In this document: piece after piece, positions 8,825 through 16,944 of the stretch
How positions within the stretch are numbered: position 1 is the stretch's first letter
Layout: each line of letters starts with the position of its first letter
NCBI GenBank assembly: GCA_938015295.1
Contig: CALLQB010000110.1
Location: forward strand, 1 to 35,472
DNA from: an uncultured Acidimicrobiales bacterium
GTDB taxonomy: Bacteria; Actinomycetota; Acidimicrobiia; Acidimicrobiales; SHLQ01
Length of the DNA stretch: 35,472 bases
Direction of reading: 5' to 3'
The notes under the pieces: model-generated
Database searches by the model: none
What the model was told of the DNA's origin: nothing
What the model saw: only the letters and a program-made list of their open reading frames with translations
Made by a program: the position numbers and the translations under genes

Positions 8825-9295
8825 ATGGCTGACAAACCCCAACCTCTCGAAGCAGGCACGCGAGCGCCGGCATTCACTGCAACCACCTTCGACGGCACCA
8901 AGGTCAAGCTCACCGACTACAAAGGCCAGAAGGTTGCCTTGTATTTCTACCCGAAGGACAACACCTCAGGCTGCACTGCACAAGCATGCAACCTTCGCGA
9001 CAACATCGCCGAACTCGCGGCGCACGACATAGCGGTGATCGGCGTTTCACCCGACGACAACACCAGCCATGAGTCGTTTGCTGAGAAACATGGGCTGCCC
9101 TTTCCGTTGGTCGCCGATCCCGAACACAAGATCATCGACAAATACGGCGTCTGGGGCGAAAAGAAGCTGTACGGGAAGACGTTTATGGGTATGGCAAGAA
9201 CGACGTTCCTCATCGACGAAATGGGAGTGATCGCCCATGTTTTCAAGCGGCCAAAGACCGGCGATCATGCCGCCGAAATCCTCCGAAAGCTCTAG
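8825..9295 (+). CDS. bcp: Thioredoxin-dependent peroxiredoxin, Bcp/PrxQ type
   Basis: 156 residues, the normal length for the family. It reduces hydroperoxides in the cytoplasm using thioredoxin. The peroxidatic Cys is C50 in DNTSGCTAQAC and the resolving Cys is C55, the classic five-residue spacing of atypical 2-Cys PrxQ enzymes. The YFYPKD strand, GVSPDD and the PFPLVADPEHK segment are all conserved. The start at 8825 is 24 bp after the iclR stop but has its own -10, so it is probably transcribed independently of the regulator. No oddities. Confidence 0.95.
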   Translation: MADKPQPLEAGTRAPAFTATTFDGTKVKLTDYKGQKVALYFYPKDNTSGCTAQACNLRDNIAELAAHDIAVIGVSPDDNTSHESFAEKHGLPFPLVADPEHKIIDKYGVWGEKKLYGKTFMGMARTTFLIDEMGVIAHVFKRPKTGDHAAEILRKL

Positions 9296-9360
9296 CCCAC
9301 CAGTCGCAATCGTCCCGCAGACCAGGCAGCCCCTTCGGCGCAGCTGGCGAGGTAGCGGCG

Positions 9361-9759
9361 CTACAGGTTCGTCAAAATTCCCCAGGCCGTGATGACCATC
9401 CCGGGGAAGATCACAAAGGTGCTGGTCGAATTGATCAGGTAACCCGGTGATTTTTCGGCGAACTGGTCACCGGTCTTGGTGATCCAGTTCAGGGTGACCC
9501 CGGTTGCCTGCATGGCCGACCCGACGGCGAGAAGGATCGCTCCCCAGGTTGCCGCGGTCGAATCGAACCCGACGGCACTGACGGCAAACGCGAGGCCGAG
9601 ATGCATCGATCCCTGCATTAGCGTTTCAACGTGCGCCATCGCCAAGTTTCGAACCGATGGCGCTTTCATTCGCAGCATTCCGAGCGTTGAACCGAGAGAG
9701 AATCCAACGAGAAGAATAATCGTGCCGTATGCCAAGAAGATCTGTTGTGCGGTGCTCAT
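9361..9759 (-). CDS. Small four-helix membrane protein, possibly related to styrene-oxide isomerase / HAB mutase
   Basis: 132 residues with about four hydrophobic segments (residues about 8-28, 45-65, 70-90 and 108-128). The AHVETLMQGSMHLGLAF segment recalls the AH-x-x-G-x-MNG region of small membrane isomerases such as hydroxylaminobenzene mutase and styrene oxide isomerase, but I cannot confirm homology. The ATG at 9759 is 7 nt after a TACTAT -10 with TTGGCA 17 bp further upstream, so the mRNA is probably leaderless. It is divergent from a tetR gene with a palindromic operator over this promoter, implying repression by that TetR and a role tied to a small, perhaps toxic or hydrophobic, compound. 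Confidence 0.7.
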   Translation of the reverse strand: MSTAQQIFLAYGTIILLVGFSLGSTLGMLRMKAPSVRNLAMAHVETLMQGSMHLGLAFAVSAVGFDSTAATWGAILLAVGSAMQATGVTLNWITKTGDQFAEKSPGYLINSTSTFVIFPGMVITAWGILTNL

Positions 9760-9766
9760 GACCGCT

Positions 9767-9795
9767 ATAGTAACCCAAACGGCACACTGTGCCAA
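9767..9795 (-). promoter_or_regulatory. Promoter of the small membrane protein gene
   Basis: On the minus strand, TTGGCA (9795-9790), 17 bp, TACTAT (9772-9767), then 7 nt to the ATG at 9759. This is a near-consensus sigma-70 promoter giving a leaderless transcript. Confidence 0.65.
9781..9793. promoter_or_regulatory. Palindromic candidate TetR operator
   Basis: GGCACA, centre C, TGTGCC: a perfect 6-bp inverted repeat in the 47-bp gap between the divergent membrane-protein and tetR genes. It covers part of the -35 box and spacer of the membrane-protein promoter, the usual place for a TetR repressor. Confidence 0.6.
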
Positions 9796-9806
9796 CACTG
9801 CACTTC

Positions 9807-10403
9807 ATGCCAAAACTCACTGAACGACGCCACCTTGAAACCCGAAGCGCCATCGCCGATGCCGCTATTGCCCTCTTCGTTGATCGCGGGTTTGGCGAAA
9901 CGACCATGTCCGACGTCGCCGACGCCGCGCAGGTGTCAAGACGCACGGTCTATCGACACTTCCCCACCAAGGACGACCTCGTCTTCGAACACCCTCGGCG
10001 ATGGCACGAACAACTCGAGACGATCTTCGGGCAACGCGAAGCAGACGAATCGATGCACGACCTCACCATCCGAGCGCTTCTCTCGATCGCCCAGTCCATC
10101 GATGAACACAAAGATCAGGTGCTGGCGGCGTTCTCTGTTCTGCAGGCCAACGAGTCGCTGCGCGGCACTCACGCTCGCAGCGACGATCTTTGGGTGCAAG
10201 GGCTGGTGACTGCGTTTCTCGGCGAACTGGCCGATGCCGAGGCCATGGCGCTGCCGGTGCTACTTCTGGCCTCGAGTCTGGTCGCAGCCACGAACTCAGC
10301 CATCGCCATCTGGTCGGCAACGCAACCAGGTAGCAACATCGAACAGATCACCACTGCAGCACTCGATCAGATCGATCCGCTGTGGCCCGACGCACTGCGG
10401 TAA
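9807..10403 (+). CDS. TetR-family transcriptional regulator
   Basis: 198 residues from ATG 9807; a GTG at 9789 in the same frame is less likely because it lies inside the palindrome. The N-terminal TetR DNA-binding domain spans residues about 9-55 (AIADAAIALFVDRGF, then the helix-turn-helix DVADAAQVSRRTVYRHFPTKDDL). The C-terminal ligand domain is diverged. It is divergent from a small membrane protein gene with a shared operator. It probably represses that gene and itself; the inducer is unknown. Confidence 0.88.
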   Translation: MPKLTERRHLETRSAIADAAIALFVDRGFGETTMSDVADAAQVSRRTVYRHFPTKDDLVFEHPRRWHEQLETIFGQREADESMHDLTIRALLSIAQSIDEHKDQVLAAFSVLQANESLRGTHARSDDLWVQGLVTAFLGELADAEAMALPVLLLASSLVAATNSAIAIWSATQPGSNIEQITTAALDQIDPLWPDALR

Positions 10404-10482
10404 ACATCCGGGCGCCACCAGATATTTGCCTGCCGAACCGCTGCGACCGGCAAATGACACTGGTGTTCTCTAAGGTCTGGGG

Positions 10483-12825
10483 GTGGCCGTTGTCGAGATC
10501 CCTAACGAACCCCCACAGGGCGTCGACCGCACACTGCATTCGTTGCTTGACGAGTTGGCCGAAGACGGACGACTCGTTCACGTCGAACGGTTCCCGGCGC
10601 GACCTGCGCACACCGCAGAGCTCGCAAAACCGCTCCCGCCCGCCATCGCCGACAAGCTCGCTGTTCCCGCTCTATGGCGCCACCAAGTCGAAGCCATCGA
10701 CCTCATCCGCGAAGGCAGGTCTGTCGCTATCGCTACGGGCACCGCGTCAGGAAAGTCGCTCTGCTATCAGATCCCCATCGCCGAGGCGGTCGCCGACCCC
10801 ATCCGTCCCGGCACTGCGTTAGCGCTGTTTCCAACCAAGGCGCTTGCCCAAGATCAAGTTCGAGGGTTCGCCACGCAGACCTACCCGAATGTGGTGTGCG
10901 CGACCTACGACGGCGACACCCCCACCAAAGACCGTTCCTGGGTTCGCAAAAACGCCAACGTCGTATTCACCAACCCCGAGATGTTGCACAACGGGCTGCT
11001 CCCGCACCACGGCCGCTGGTCCGAATTTTTGATGCGGCTGCGCTACATCGTTATCGACGAACTGCACGTGCTGCGGGGCGTCTTCGGCACCCATGTTGCG
11101 CACATTTTGCGCCGGCTACTTCGTATCTGTCGGTCCTATGGCGCCGAGCCGCAGTTCATCTTCTGCTCGGCGACCATTGGCGAACCTGGCCGACTGGCCA
11201 CCGACCTGTGCGGGCTCGAAGTCGCCGAAGTCACCGGCGACTGTTCGCCGCGTGGGCCACGGTCGTTTGCACTGCTGAACCCACCGATTGTCGACGAAGC
11301 AACTGGTGCTCGCACCTCGGCCAACTCCGAAACAGCATCTGTCGCCGCCGAACTCATTCGTATTGGTCACCGCACCATCGCTTTCTGCAGCAGCCGAAAG
11401 GGCACCGAACTTGTGGCCGGCGACATTGCCAGTCGTCTCCCCGACGAAGACGCCGACAAAGTTCGCCCGTACCGGGGCGGCTACCTGGCTGCCGAGCGTC
11501 GCGAAATCGAAGCCGAGTTGTTCAGTGGCGAGCTTCAAGGCGTAGTCGCAACTACGGCGCTCGAGTTGGGTGTCGACGTTGGCGGGCTCGACGCTTGTGT
11601 CCTCAACGGGTTTCCCGGAACCATTGCCTCGATGTGGCAACAAGCGGGTCGCGCCGGCCGCAGCCAGGAAGAGTCCGTCGCCGTGCTGGTGGGCGGCGAC
11701 GATCAACTCGACCAATGGATGATGGCCCACCCTCGCGAACTCTTTTCGCGGCCGCCCGAGCCTGCCGTTATCAACACCTCGAACCCGTTCATCCTTACGC
11801 CACATCTGGCAGCAGCCGCGTTCGAAAAGCCACTCACCTACGACGACGAGCGCTACTGGGGCGACGATCTTGCCGATGGCGTTCGCGATCTTGTCGTCGA
11901 GGGCAAGTTTCGTCTTCGGCAAACACGAAAGGGCCCGGCCGCCGTGTGGTCAGGCCGCGGTTATCCCGCACGAGGGGTGAGCCTCCGCTCGGGTTCGTCG
12001 GGCGAATATCGCATCGCCCTCGACGACGGGACACTCATCGGCACCGTCGACGAAGGGCGCGCCTTTAGCCTCGTGCACCCGGGCGCCGTCTACCTTCATC
12101 AGGGCAAATCGTTTCGCGTCAGCCGGCTCGATATCGACGACAAGGCCGCCATCGTCGAACGCGACGCCGGCGACGAGTACACCCAGGCCCGCTCGTCTAT
12201 CGACATTTCGGTTATCAAGGTCGAACAAACGCGCGACCTTGGGGCGGTGCGGCTGTGTCTCGGCCAGGTCGAGGTCACCACACAGGTCACCGGGTACCAA
12301 CGCAAAGAAGTGCGCTCGCGACGCATACTCGGCAACGAGACACTCGACCTTCCACCCTCGCGGCTCGTCACCCGGTCGTTCTGGTACGAAATCGATTACG
12401 ACCTTTTTGCGTCGGCAGCAATCGTCGACGGAAGAATCCCGGGCGTGCTCCACGCAGTCGAACACGCAGCCATTGGCCTTCTCCCACTTTTCACCATTTG
12501 CGACCGGTGGGATGTCGGCGGTGTATCCATCGCTCTGCACGCCGATACGGGCACGCCAACCTTCTTTGTCTACGACGGCTATCCAGGCGGCGCCGGAATC
12601 GCCGAACTGGGCTTCGACGCGTCGGCCGATCACCTCCAGGCGACACTCGACGTCATCTTGGCGTGTGGTTGCACCGACGGCTGCCCGTCGTGCGTGCAGT
12701 CACCCAAGTGCGGCAACGGTAACGAGCCGCTCGACAAAGACGGCGCAGCGCTGCTCCTCGAGGCCGTCCTTGGCCAGATCCCTACGTTGCAGGCGGTTCC
12801 TGCTGATCTGCCCGCATCGAAGTAA
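10483..12825 (+). CDS. DEAD/DEAH-box helicase with C-terminal DUF1998 zinc domain (MrfA-like)
   Basis: 780 residues from GTG 10483. Superfamily 2 motifs are present in order: Walker A GTASGKS (residues 86-92), DELH motif II near 192, SAT motif III, and the helicase C domain with VATTALELGVDVGG and QQAGRAGR. The C-terminal DUF1998 module ends in a four-Cys cluster, CGCTDGCPSCVQSPKCGN, as in MrfA (Bacillus mitomycin repair) and the mycobacterial homologue. MrfA-type proteins are 3'-5' helicases used in repair of bulky or crosslinked DNA. The partner MrfB exonuclease is not adjacent. The last 44 bp overlap the convergent acetyltransferase gene. Confidence 0.92.
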   Translation: MAVVEIPNEPPQGVDRTLHSLLDELAEDGRLVHVERFPARPAHTAELAKPLPPAIADKLAVPALWRHQVEAIDLIREGRSVAIATGTASGKSLCYQIPIAEAVADPIRPGTALALFPTKALAQDQVRGFATQTYPNVVCATYDGDTPTKDRSWVRKNANVVFTNPEMLHNGLLPHHGRWSEFLMRLRYIVIDELHVLRGVFGTHVAHILRRLLRICRSYGAEPQFIFCSATIGEPGRLATDLCGLEVAEVTGDCSPRGPRSFALLNPPIVDEATGARTSANSETASVAAELIRIGHRTIAFCSSRKGTELVAGDIASRLPDEDADKVRPYRGGYLAAERREIEAELFSGELQGVVATTALELGVDVGGLDACVLNGFPGTIASMWQQAGRAGRSQEESVAVLVGGDDQLDQWMMAHPRELFSRPPEPAVINTSNPFILTPHLAAAAFEKPLTYDDERYWGDDLADGVRDLVVEGKFRLRQTRKGPAAVWSGRGYPARGVSLRSGSSGEYRIALDDGTLIGTVDEGRAFSLVHPGAVYLHQGKSFRVSRLDIDDKAAIVERDAGDEYTQARSSIDISVIKVEQTRDLGAVRLCLGQVEVTTQVTGYQRKEVRSRRILGNETLDLPPSRLVTRSFWYEIDYDLFASAAIVDGRIPGVLHAVEHAAIGLLPLFTICDRWDVGGVSIALHADTGTPTFFVYDGYPGGAGIAELGFDASADHLQATLDVILACGCTDGCPSCVQSPKCGNGNEPLDKDGAALLLEAVLGQIPTLQAVPADLPASK

Positions 12826-13372
12826 ACCGATCGGCAGCAAGTCGGTACAGAACATGGCGTTCCAGCCGGTCGCCGGGCTCGACCGATGGGTGGTCAAAGT
12901 CTTCTGCGGCGTCATGCACCATGCCGATCTTGCTCATCACCCGACGCGAGTTCGTGTTGATTGCAGCAGTGAACGAAACAATCTCGTCCAACCCAAGCCG
13001 GTCGAAACCATCGGCCAGTGCGGCGCGAGCGGCTTCGGGGGCCAGGCCGCGGCCCCAGTGTCGCTGAGCCAGCCGCCAACCAATTTCAACTGCTGGTGTA
13101 AACGGGGCAGCGAAGGTCGCTGGCCAAAGACCAACAAATCCGACGAAGTCCGATGAGGCAACATCCTCGACCGCCCACAAGCCAAAACCGGTCTTCGCAA
13201 AATGCGCCTCGATCTTGTCGACCAATGCGTTGCTTTCGGCGCCGGTCAGCGGGGCGGGGAAGAACTCCATCACTGTCGGATCGGCGTTGAGGGCGGCAAA
13301 GGGTTCTCGATCGGCGTCGCTCCAGCGTCGTAGGAGCAGACGTTCGGTTCGAAGTTCATGCCCATTCTCCAC
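12782..13372 (-). CDS. GNAT-family N-acetyltransferase (RimJ/RimL-like)
   Basis: 196 residues from GTG 13372. It has the RimJ/L pattern: LRTERLLLRRW at the N-terminus, VEIGWRLAQRHWGRGLAPEAARA acetyl-CoA-binding segment (R/Q-x-x-G-x-G/A region near residues 92-110), and the typical N-x-x-S-x-x-V-M-x-K-IGM near residues 140-152. The family acetylates N-termini or small amines; substrate here unknown. A TACAGT box lies 7 nt before the GTG (13385-13380), so the mRNA is probably leaderless. The C-terminal 44 bp are antisense to the end of the helicase gene, an uncommon convergent overlap. Confidence 0.85.
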   Translation of the reverse strand: MENGHELRTERLLLRRWSDADREPFAALNADPTVMEFFPAPLTGAESNALVDKIEAHFAKTGFGLWAVEDVASSDFVGFVGLWPATFAAPFTPAVEIGWRLAQRHWGRGLAPEAARAALADGFDRLGLDEIVSFTAAINTNSRRVMSKIGMVHDAAEDFDHPSVEPGDRLERHVLYRLAADRFTSMRADQQEPPAT

Positions 13373-13436
13373 GACACAAACTGTAGATCCATTGGTGCGT
13401 AGGCCGCGTCAGCAAGTCACGCTAGGGCTCCTCGAC

Positions 13437-13859
13437 TCAGGGCGAGGGCCAGTCCTCCTTGCGCATCGAAGCGTTCGAGGTCAACACCACATCGGGCAGC
13501 AATATCCCCACCAGCGGCACATCGGTGCGATCGATATAGGAAACCGTCGCGGTCACCCGCTGACCGCTGGTGATCACCGACACGGTTAGCGGCGCCAACC
13601 CACTTGTACGGGCTGCGATCAACGGGTCGTCATCAACCGCTGCCGCTCGCGCAGCCTCACGCGCCCCATGGACGGTAAGAATTTTTGCCCTCACCACCAA
13701 CCCGATCTGCACCATCGCCAACACAAGCAGTGCCAGCACCGGTAGGAGGAAGGCGAACTCTACGGTGGCCTGTCCGGTCTCGCCACCGTCATCTGTGCGA
13801 CGCCGCGCCGGGGCGGCAGACAGACCGTGCTGCCTGCCGCCCCACCACGGACTCCTCAT
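13437..13859 (-). CDS. TadE-like pseudopilin
   Basis: 140 residues from ATG 13859, which overlaps the flp stop by 4 bp (ATGA). After a basic N-terminal stretch, TGQATVEFAFLLPVLALLVLAMVQ (residues about 29-52; cleavage after the Gly expected) is the TadE prepilin signature with the +5 Glu and a single hydrophobic helix. The remainder is a short extracytoplasmic domain (GAREAARAAAVDD segment typical of TadE/G). It is a minor pilin of the Tad (tight adherence) system and last gene of the operon in the window. Confidence 0.85.
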   Translation of the reverse strand: MRSPWWGGRQHGLSAAPARRRTDDGGETGQATVEFAFLLPVLALLVLAMVQIGLVVRAKILTVHGAREAARAAAVDDDPLIAARTSGLAPLTVSVITSGQRVTATVSYIDRTDVPLVGILLPDVVLTSNASMRKEDWPSP

Positions 13860-14074
13860 GTCACTCGCGAGATGAGCGCCTCGATCACCTTGTTCAGTAG
13901 CGAACTGATCTTGGTGGTTTTGGTCGCCCACGCCAGGACAAGGAGCGCGACCGCGGCCGCGCCCAAGAGCAGCAGGACATATTCGGCTGTGGCCTGTCCT
14001 CGCTCGTTGTTGATGATGTGGCTTTCTCGCCACCGGTCAAGCGCCAATGAGGCACCTACATACGTACGCAACAA
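13856..14074 (-). CDS. Flp-type pilin (DUF4244-like)
   Basis: 72 residues. The start is a TTG at 14074, chosen because GGAGAG lies 6 nt upstream; no ATG or GTG is available before the pilin motif. Residues about 26-50, GQATAEYVLLLLGAAAVALLVLAW, are the Flp prepilin signature: Gly cleavage site, Glu at +5, Tyr, then a hydrophobic helix. This is probably the main pilus subunit. Cleavage requires a prepilin peptidase (TadV) that is not in the window. It sits 73 bp after tadC, the only sizeable gap in the operon, with a hairpin between them. Confidence 0.82.
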   Translation of the reverse strand: MLRTYVGASLALDRWRESHIINNERGQATAEYVLLLLGAAAVALLVLAWATKTTKISSLLNKVIEALISRVT

Positions 14075-14099
14075 TGTTCTCTCCTAATTCGTGCGTAAC

Positions 14100-14117
14100 T
14101 TCACTGGGGGAAGTGAA
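14100..14117 (-). other. Hairpin between tadC and flp
   Basis: TTCACT, loop GGGGGA, AGTGAA: a 6-bp inverted repeat in the 73-bp gap upstream of flp. It has no T-run, so it is more likely an mRNA-processing or stability element giving extra pilin transcript than a terminator. Confidence 0.35.
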
Positions 14118-14147
14118 AGAAGCGCTCGCAACAGCGGCGGCAGCGAG

Positions 14148-14939
14148 CTAGAGACCGCCGCCAAACAGTTGAGCAATCGAGCTCACCAACAGCGGAATAA
14201 CGGTGAGCAAAGCAAAGGCGGGCAATATGCAGGTCACGAGCGGAAACAACAAAAGCACTGGCAGCCGCTGGGCGGCTTCGAGCCGTTGTTGATGTTGCCG
14301 TTCTCGAAGCTCGCGAGCAACGCGGTCGAGAGCCGGCACCAACTCGCCTCCCGATGAAACCCCTGCACCGATTGCCCTCGATAGCGGCCTAGCGGCTTCG
14401 CCGAGATGCTGTGGGAGGTCGGCTAGGACATCGGCCAATAGGGCACCCGCAGCCAATTGGCGAGACATTTTGGCAAAGGATTCACCACCGATTCCCGGCA
14501 CCCGCTGTGCAACAACATCGATACCGTTCTGCACGTTGCTGCCGGACCGAACCGCTAGGGCGAGAACGGCCGCCACTTCGGGGACCGCATCGTTTTCGGC
14601 TTGCCGACGCGCTCGATCGGCGCGCCGTCGGGCGATGAGCGGCGACGTCCAGACGACGACGAGAGCAAGAACCGGTAGCGCCGGGTGCAACAGCACCAGT
14701 GGGCACACGAACGCCGATCTCCCAAGCAGCTGGTCGGAAGGAACTGCTGGCGGCAACCTGAACACGCGTCGCACGCCAGCACCGAGAGCCACACTTGGCG
14801 AACGACTAGGTCTTGGTCGTACTGGCTCGAGGCGAGAACCAGCGGGGACGAACGTGTCAGCGACGACCCACCCCACGAATCCAGCACCCGCAGTCAAAAC
14901 TAGAGCCGACAGCAGTTGGAGAGTCGAAGACACGCTCAT
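14148..14939 (-). CDS. tadC: TadC-like type II secretion F-domain membrane protein
   Basis: 263 residues from ATG 14939 (4-bp ATGA overlap with tadB). Hydrophobic segments lie near residues 10-30, 80-100 and at the C-terminus (LLLFPLVTCILPAFALLTVIPLL). The central cytoplasmic region has the T2SSF pattern (VPEVAAVLALAVRSGSN, then ELVPALDRVARELRERQ). With TadB it forms the inner-membrane platform of the Tad pilus machine. Its coupled start and order after tadB are typical. Confidence 0.85.
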   Translation of the reverse strand: MSVSSTLQLLSALVLTAGAGFVGWVVADTFVPAGSRLEPVRPRPSRSPSVALGAGVRRVFRLPPAVPSDQLLGRSAFVCPLVLLHPALPVLALVVVWTSPLIARRRADRARRQAENDAVPEVAAVLALAVRSGSNVQNGIDVVAQRVPGIGGESFAKMSRQLAAGALLADVLADLPQHLGEAARPLSRAIGAGVSSGGELVPALDRVARELRERQHQQRLEAAQRLPVLLLFPLVTCILPAFALLTVIPLLVSSIAQLFGGGL

Positions 14940-15784
14940 CGACTGATCACCGATCCAATGATGCGTCGCATCCACCACAGCCCAATGCCATCGAGCACCA
15001 AACCAGCTAACAGCGCAGCGATGCCGAGCCAACTTCCGAAAAGAACGGTGATCGACGTGCCAGCCGCAGTCGAAACCGCCAAGAACGCGAGCGGAGCTAA
15101 CCCGATTACCATCGATGACGCTTTGGCTTGACCGGCTAGAGCTGTTGTCTGGTCACCCAACTCGGCGCTGCGACGCATGTTGTCTGCCACCACCTCAAAC
15201 GACGACGCAAGGTCGACCCCAGTCTGCAAGCCAACGATCATCGTTGACGCCACGATCCGGATGGCCTCGATGCCGGGTCGGCTTAGGACCCAACGCTCGA
15301 TCGCCTGCTCGACAGGCAGACCGTGACGAACCGACCGTTGCACATGGTCGATGTCGGCCCGCAATGGTCCGACCACTGGCGCCGCGTGAACCAACGAATC
15401 AAGAAACGGTGCACCTGATCGAAGATTTCGGGCACTTGCTTCGAGCAGCCCAGGAAGCTGTGACGTCAACAACGCACTGGTCTGATCGCCCCGGTACGCG
15501 AGCACCAGCCACGGCATCACCGCGCCGCCAACCGCTCCTCCAACCACACCGAGGAACCCAGCCACCACCGCTCCCACTGCCGCTCCAACGCCCACAGCGG
15601 CCAACCAGGCAAGCGTCGGTTCGCTGACCACATCAGCGAGGTTCGCAACCACCAAGCGCCGCCGAAGCGCGTCGTCGACGTTTGCGCGTGGCGACTGGGC
15701 TGAGACCGACTGCAGCAGGCGGCCTTCGCGTGGAACTTCGTTCAGCAGCACCAGTAGGGCCAACGCCACCAACAAGGCGGTCAT
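14936..15784 (-). CDS. tadB: TadB-like type II secretion F-domain membrane protein
   Basis: 282 residues from ATG 15784, overlapping the tadA stop by 4 bp; TTG/GTG codons slightly upstream are less likely. There is an N-terminal membrane segment, a hydrophobic Gly/Val-rich pair near residues 65-95, a T2SSF domain (SQLPGLLEASARNLRSG, then LQTGVDLASSFEVVADNMRR), and C-terminal helices. It is the second platform subunit of the Tad system, acting with TadA ATPase and TadC. Confidence 0.86.
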   Translation of the reverse strand: MTALLVALALLVLLNEVPREGRLLQSVSAQSPRANVDDALRRRLVVANLADVVSEPTLAWLAAVGVGAAVGAVVAGFLGVVGGAVGGAVMPWLVLAYRGDQTSALLTSQLPGLLEASARNLRSGAPFLDSLVHAAPVVGPLRADIDHVQRSVRHGLPVEQAIERWVLSRPGIEAIRIVASTMIVGLQTGVDLASSFEVVADNMRRSAELGDQTTALAGQAKASSMVIGLAPLAFLAVSTAAGTSITVLFGSWLGIAALLAGLVLDGIGLWWMRRIIGSVISR

Positions 15785-16944
15785 CGCAGGCACCAATCAC
15801 CAGACGGTTCGGGAGTACCAGGTCGCCGAGCGGGCCGGGACGGCAGCCTCGCAAGACCTTGCTCGTCGAGCAGCGATTCGCACGACCAACCGCCGCCGGT
15901 CGAGACAAACTCACCAACGTCGGTCACCCTCCGCCCATCGGCCAGCCGTGAAATTTGCACCACAAGATCGATTGCCGAACCAATCTGCGCGTCGGCGGCC
16001 CAGAGAGGAAGGGCGCTCTGGCCAGAAAGCAGCATGACCTCGAGCCGCGGCAAAACGTCGGCCACCGAGTTCGCATGAATCGTCGACAGCGATCCTTCAT
16101 GCCCGGTATTCATTGCCCACAACATGTCGAGCGCTTCAGACCCCCGAACCTCACCCACGATGATGCGGTCGGGTCGCATACGCAGCGCGTTGCGGACGAG
16201 TTCGCCAATCGTCACCTCGCCGCGTCCCTCGATGTTCGGCGGTCGAGCCTCGAGTCGAACAACGTGTTCGATCGGCAGCCGTAGTTCTGCGGCATCTTCG
16301 ATGGTGATGACTCGCTCACAGGTGGTTATGTGTCCGGCCAGGGCGTTGAGCAGCGTGGTTTTTCCGGCTCCTGTACCCCCGCTGATCAGTATGTTCATTC
16401 GGGCGACGACAGCCCAGCGCAAAAGGTTCGCCACGCCCGCCGGACACAACGCATCGATGTCGACTTGGGTGGTGCCGAATCGTCGAACGGTCACACACGG
16501 CCCGTCGAGTGCCAGAGGCGACACCACAACATTGACGCGCGAACCGTCGGCGAGACGTGAATCGACCATGGGCGAGCTCGGATCAACACGACGCCCGGAC
16601 TGCGCGACAGTGCGTTCGACTAGTCGGTCGATTGCCGCCCGGTCGAAGCTAACGTCGACGCGTTCGATGCGACCTAAACGTTCTACCCACACGTTGTCGG
16701 GGCCGTTCACCATGATGTCGGTGATTGCAGCGTCGGCGAACAGTGCGTGCAGGGGTCCAATGCCATCGACGCGGGCGAGCACCATCGAGACCACCTCTGC
16801 CTTCTCGCTAGCACCAAGCAAGGGATTGAGGTCGCGCACCAGAGTCGCGATGCGATCGGACTCGGGGGCCGGCGCTCCGGGCTGCAGCTGGTTGACCACC
16901 TGCCGGTGGACGGTGTCGACGAGTCGAACCAGGTCGAGGGTCAC
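15781..16944 (-). CDS. tadA: TadA/CpaF pilus assembly ATPase
   Basis: 387 residues from GTG 16944, which overlaps the tadZ stop (GTGA) and follows GGGGG; longer in-frame starts inside tadZ are rejected. It is a type II/IV secretion ATPase: an N-terminal helical domain (1-75), ITDIMVNGPDNVWVER near 74-89, Walker A GGTGAGKT (189-196), Asp box IIVGEVRG near residue 263, and the His box TIHANS near 285. It drives polymerisation of the Flp pilin. It is cytoplasmic and hexameric in the family. All catalytic motifs are intact. Confidence 0.94.
   Translation of the reverse strand: MTLDLVRLVDTVHRQVVNQLQPGAPAPESDRIATLVRDLNPLLGASEKAEVVSMVLARVDGIGPLHALFADAAITDIMVNGPDNVWVERLGRIERVDVSFDRAAIDRLVERTVAQSGRRVDPSSPMVDSRLADGSRVNVVVSPLALDGPCVTVRRFGTTQVDIDALCPAGVANLLRWAVVARMNILISGGTGAGKTTLLNALAGHITTCERVITIEDAAELRLPIEHVVRLEARPPNIEGRGEVTIGELVRNALRMRPDRIIVGEVRGSEALDMLWAMNTGHEGSLSTIHANSVADVLPRLEVMLLSGQSALPLWAADAQIGSAIDLVVQISRLADGRRVTDVGEFVSTGGGWSCESLLDEQGLARLPSRPARRPGTPEPSGDWCLR

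Noticed and set aside
8825..9295. A selenocysteine peroxiredoxin, given the tRNA-Sec nearby
   Set aside because: Both redox positions are Cys codons (C50 and C55), with no in-frame TGA. I also saw no convincing read-through TGA in the other genes of the window.
10674..12068. A 464-codon frame in another register of the helicase gene
   Set aside because: It is Arg-rich shadow translation of a gene with complete SF2 helicase motifs.
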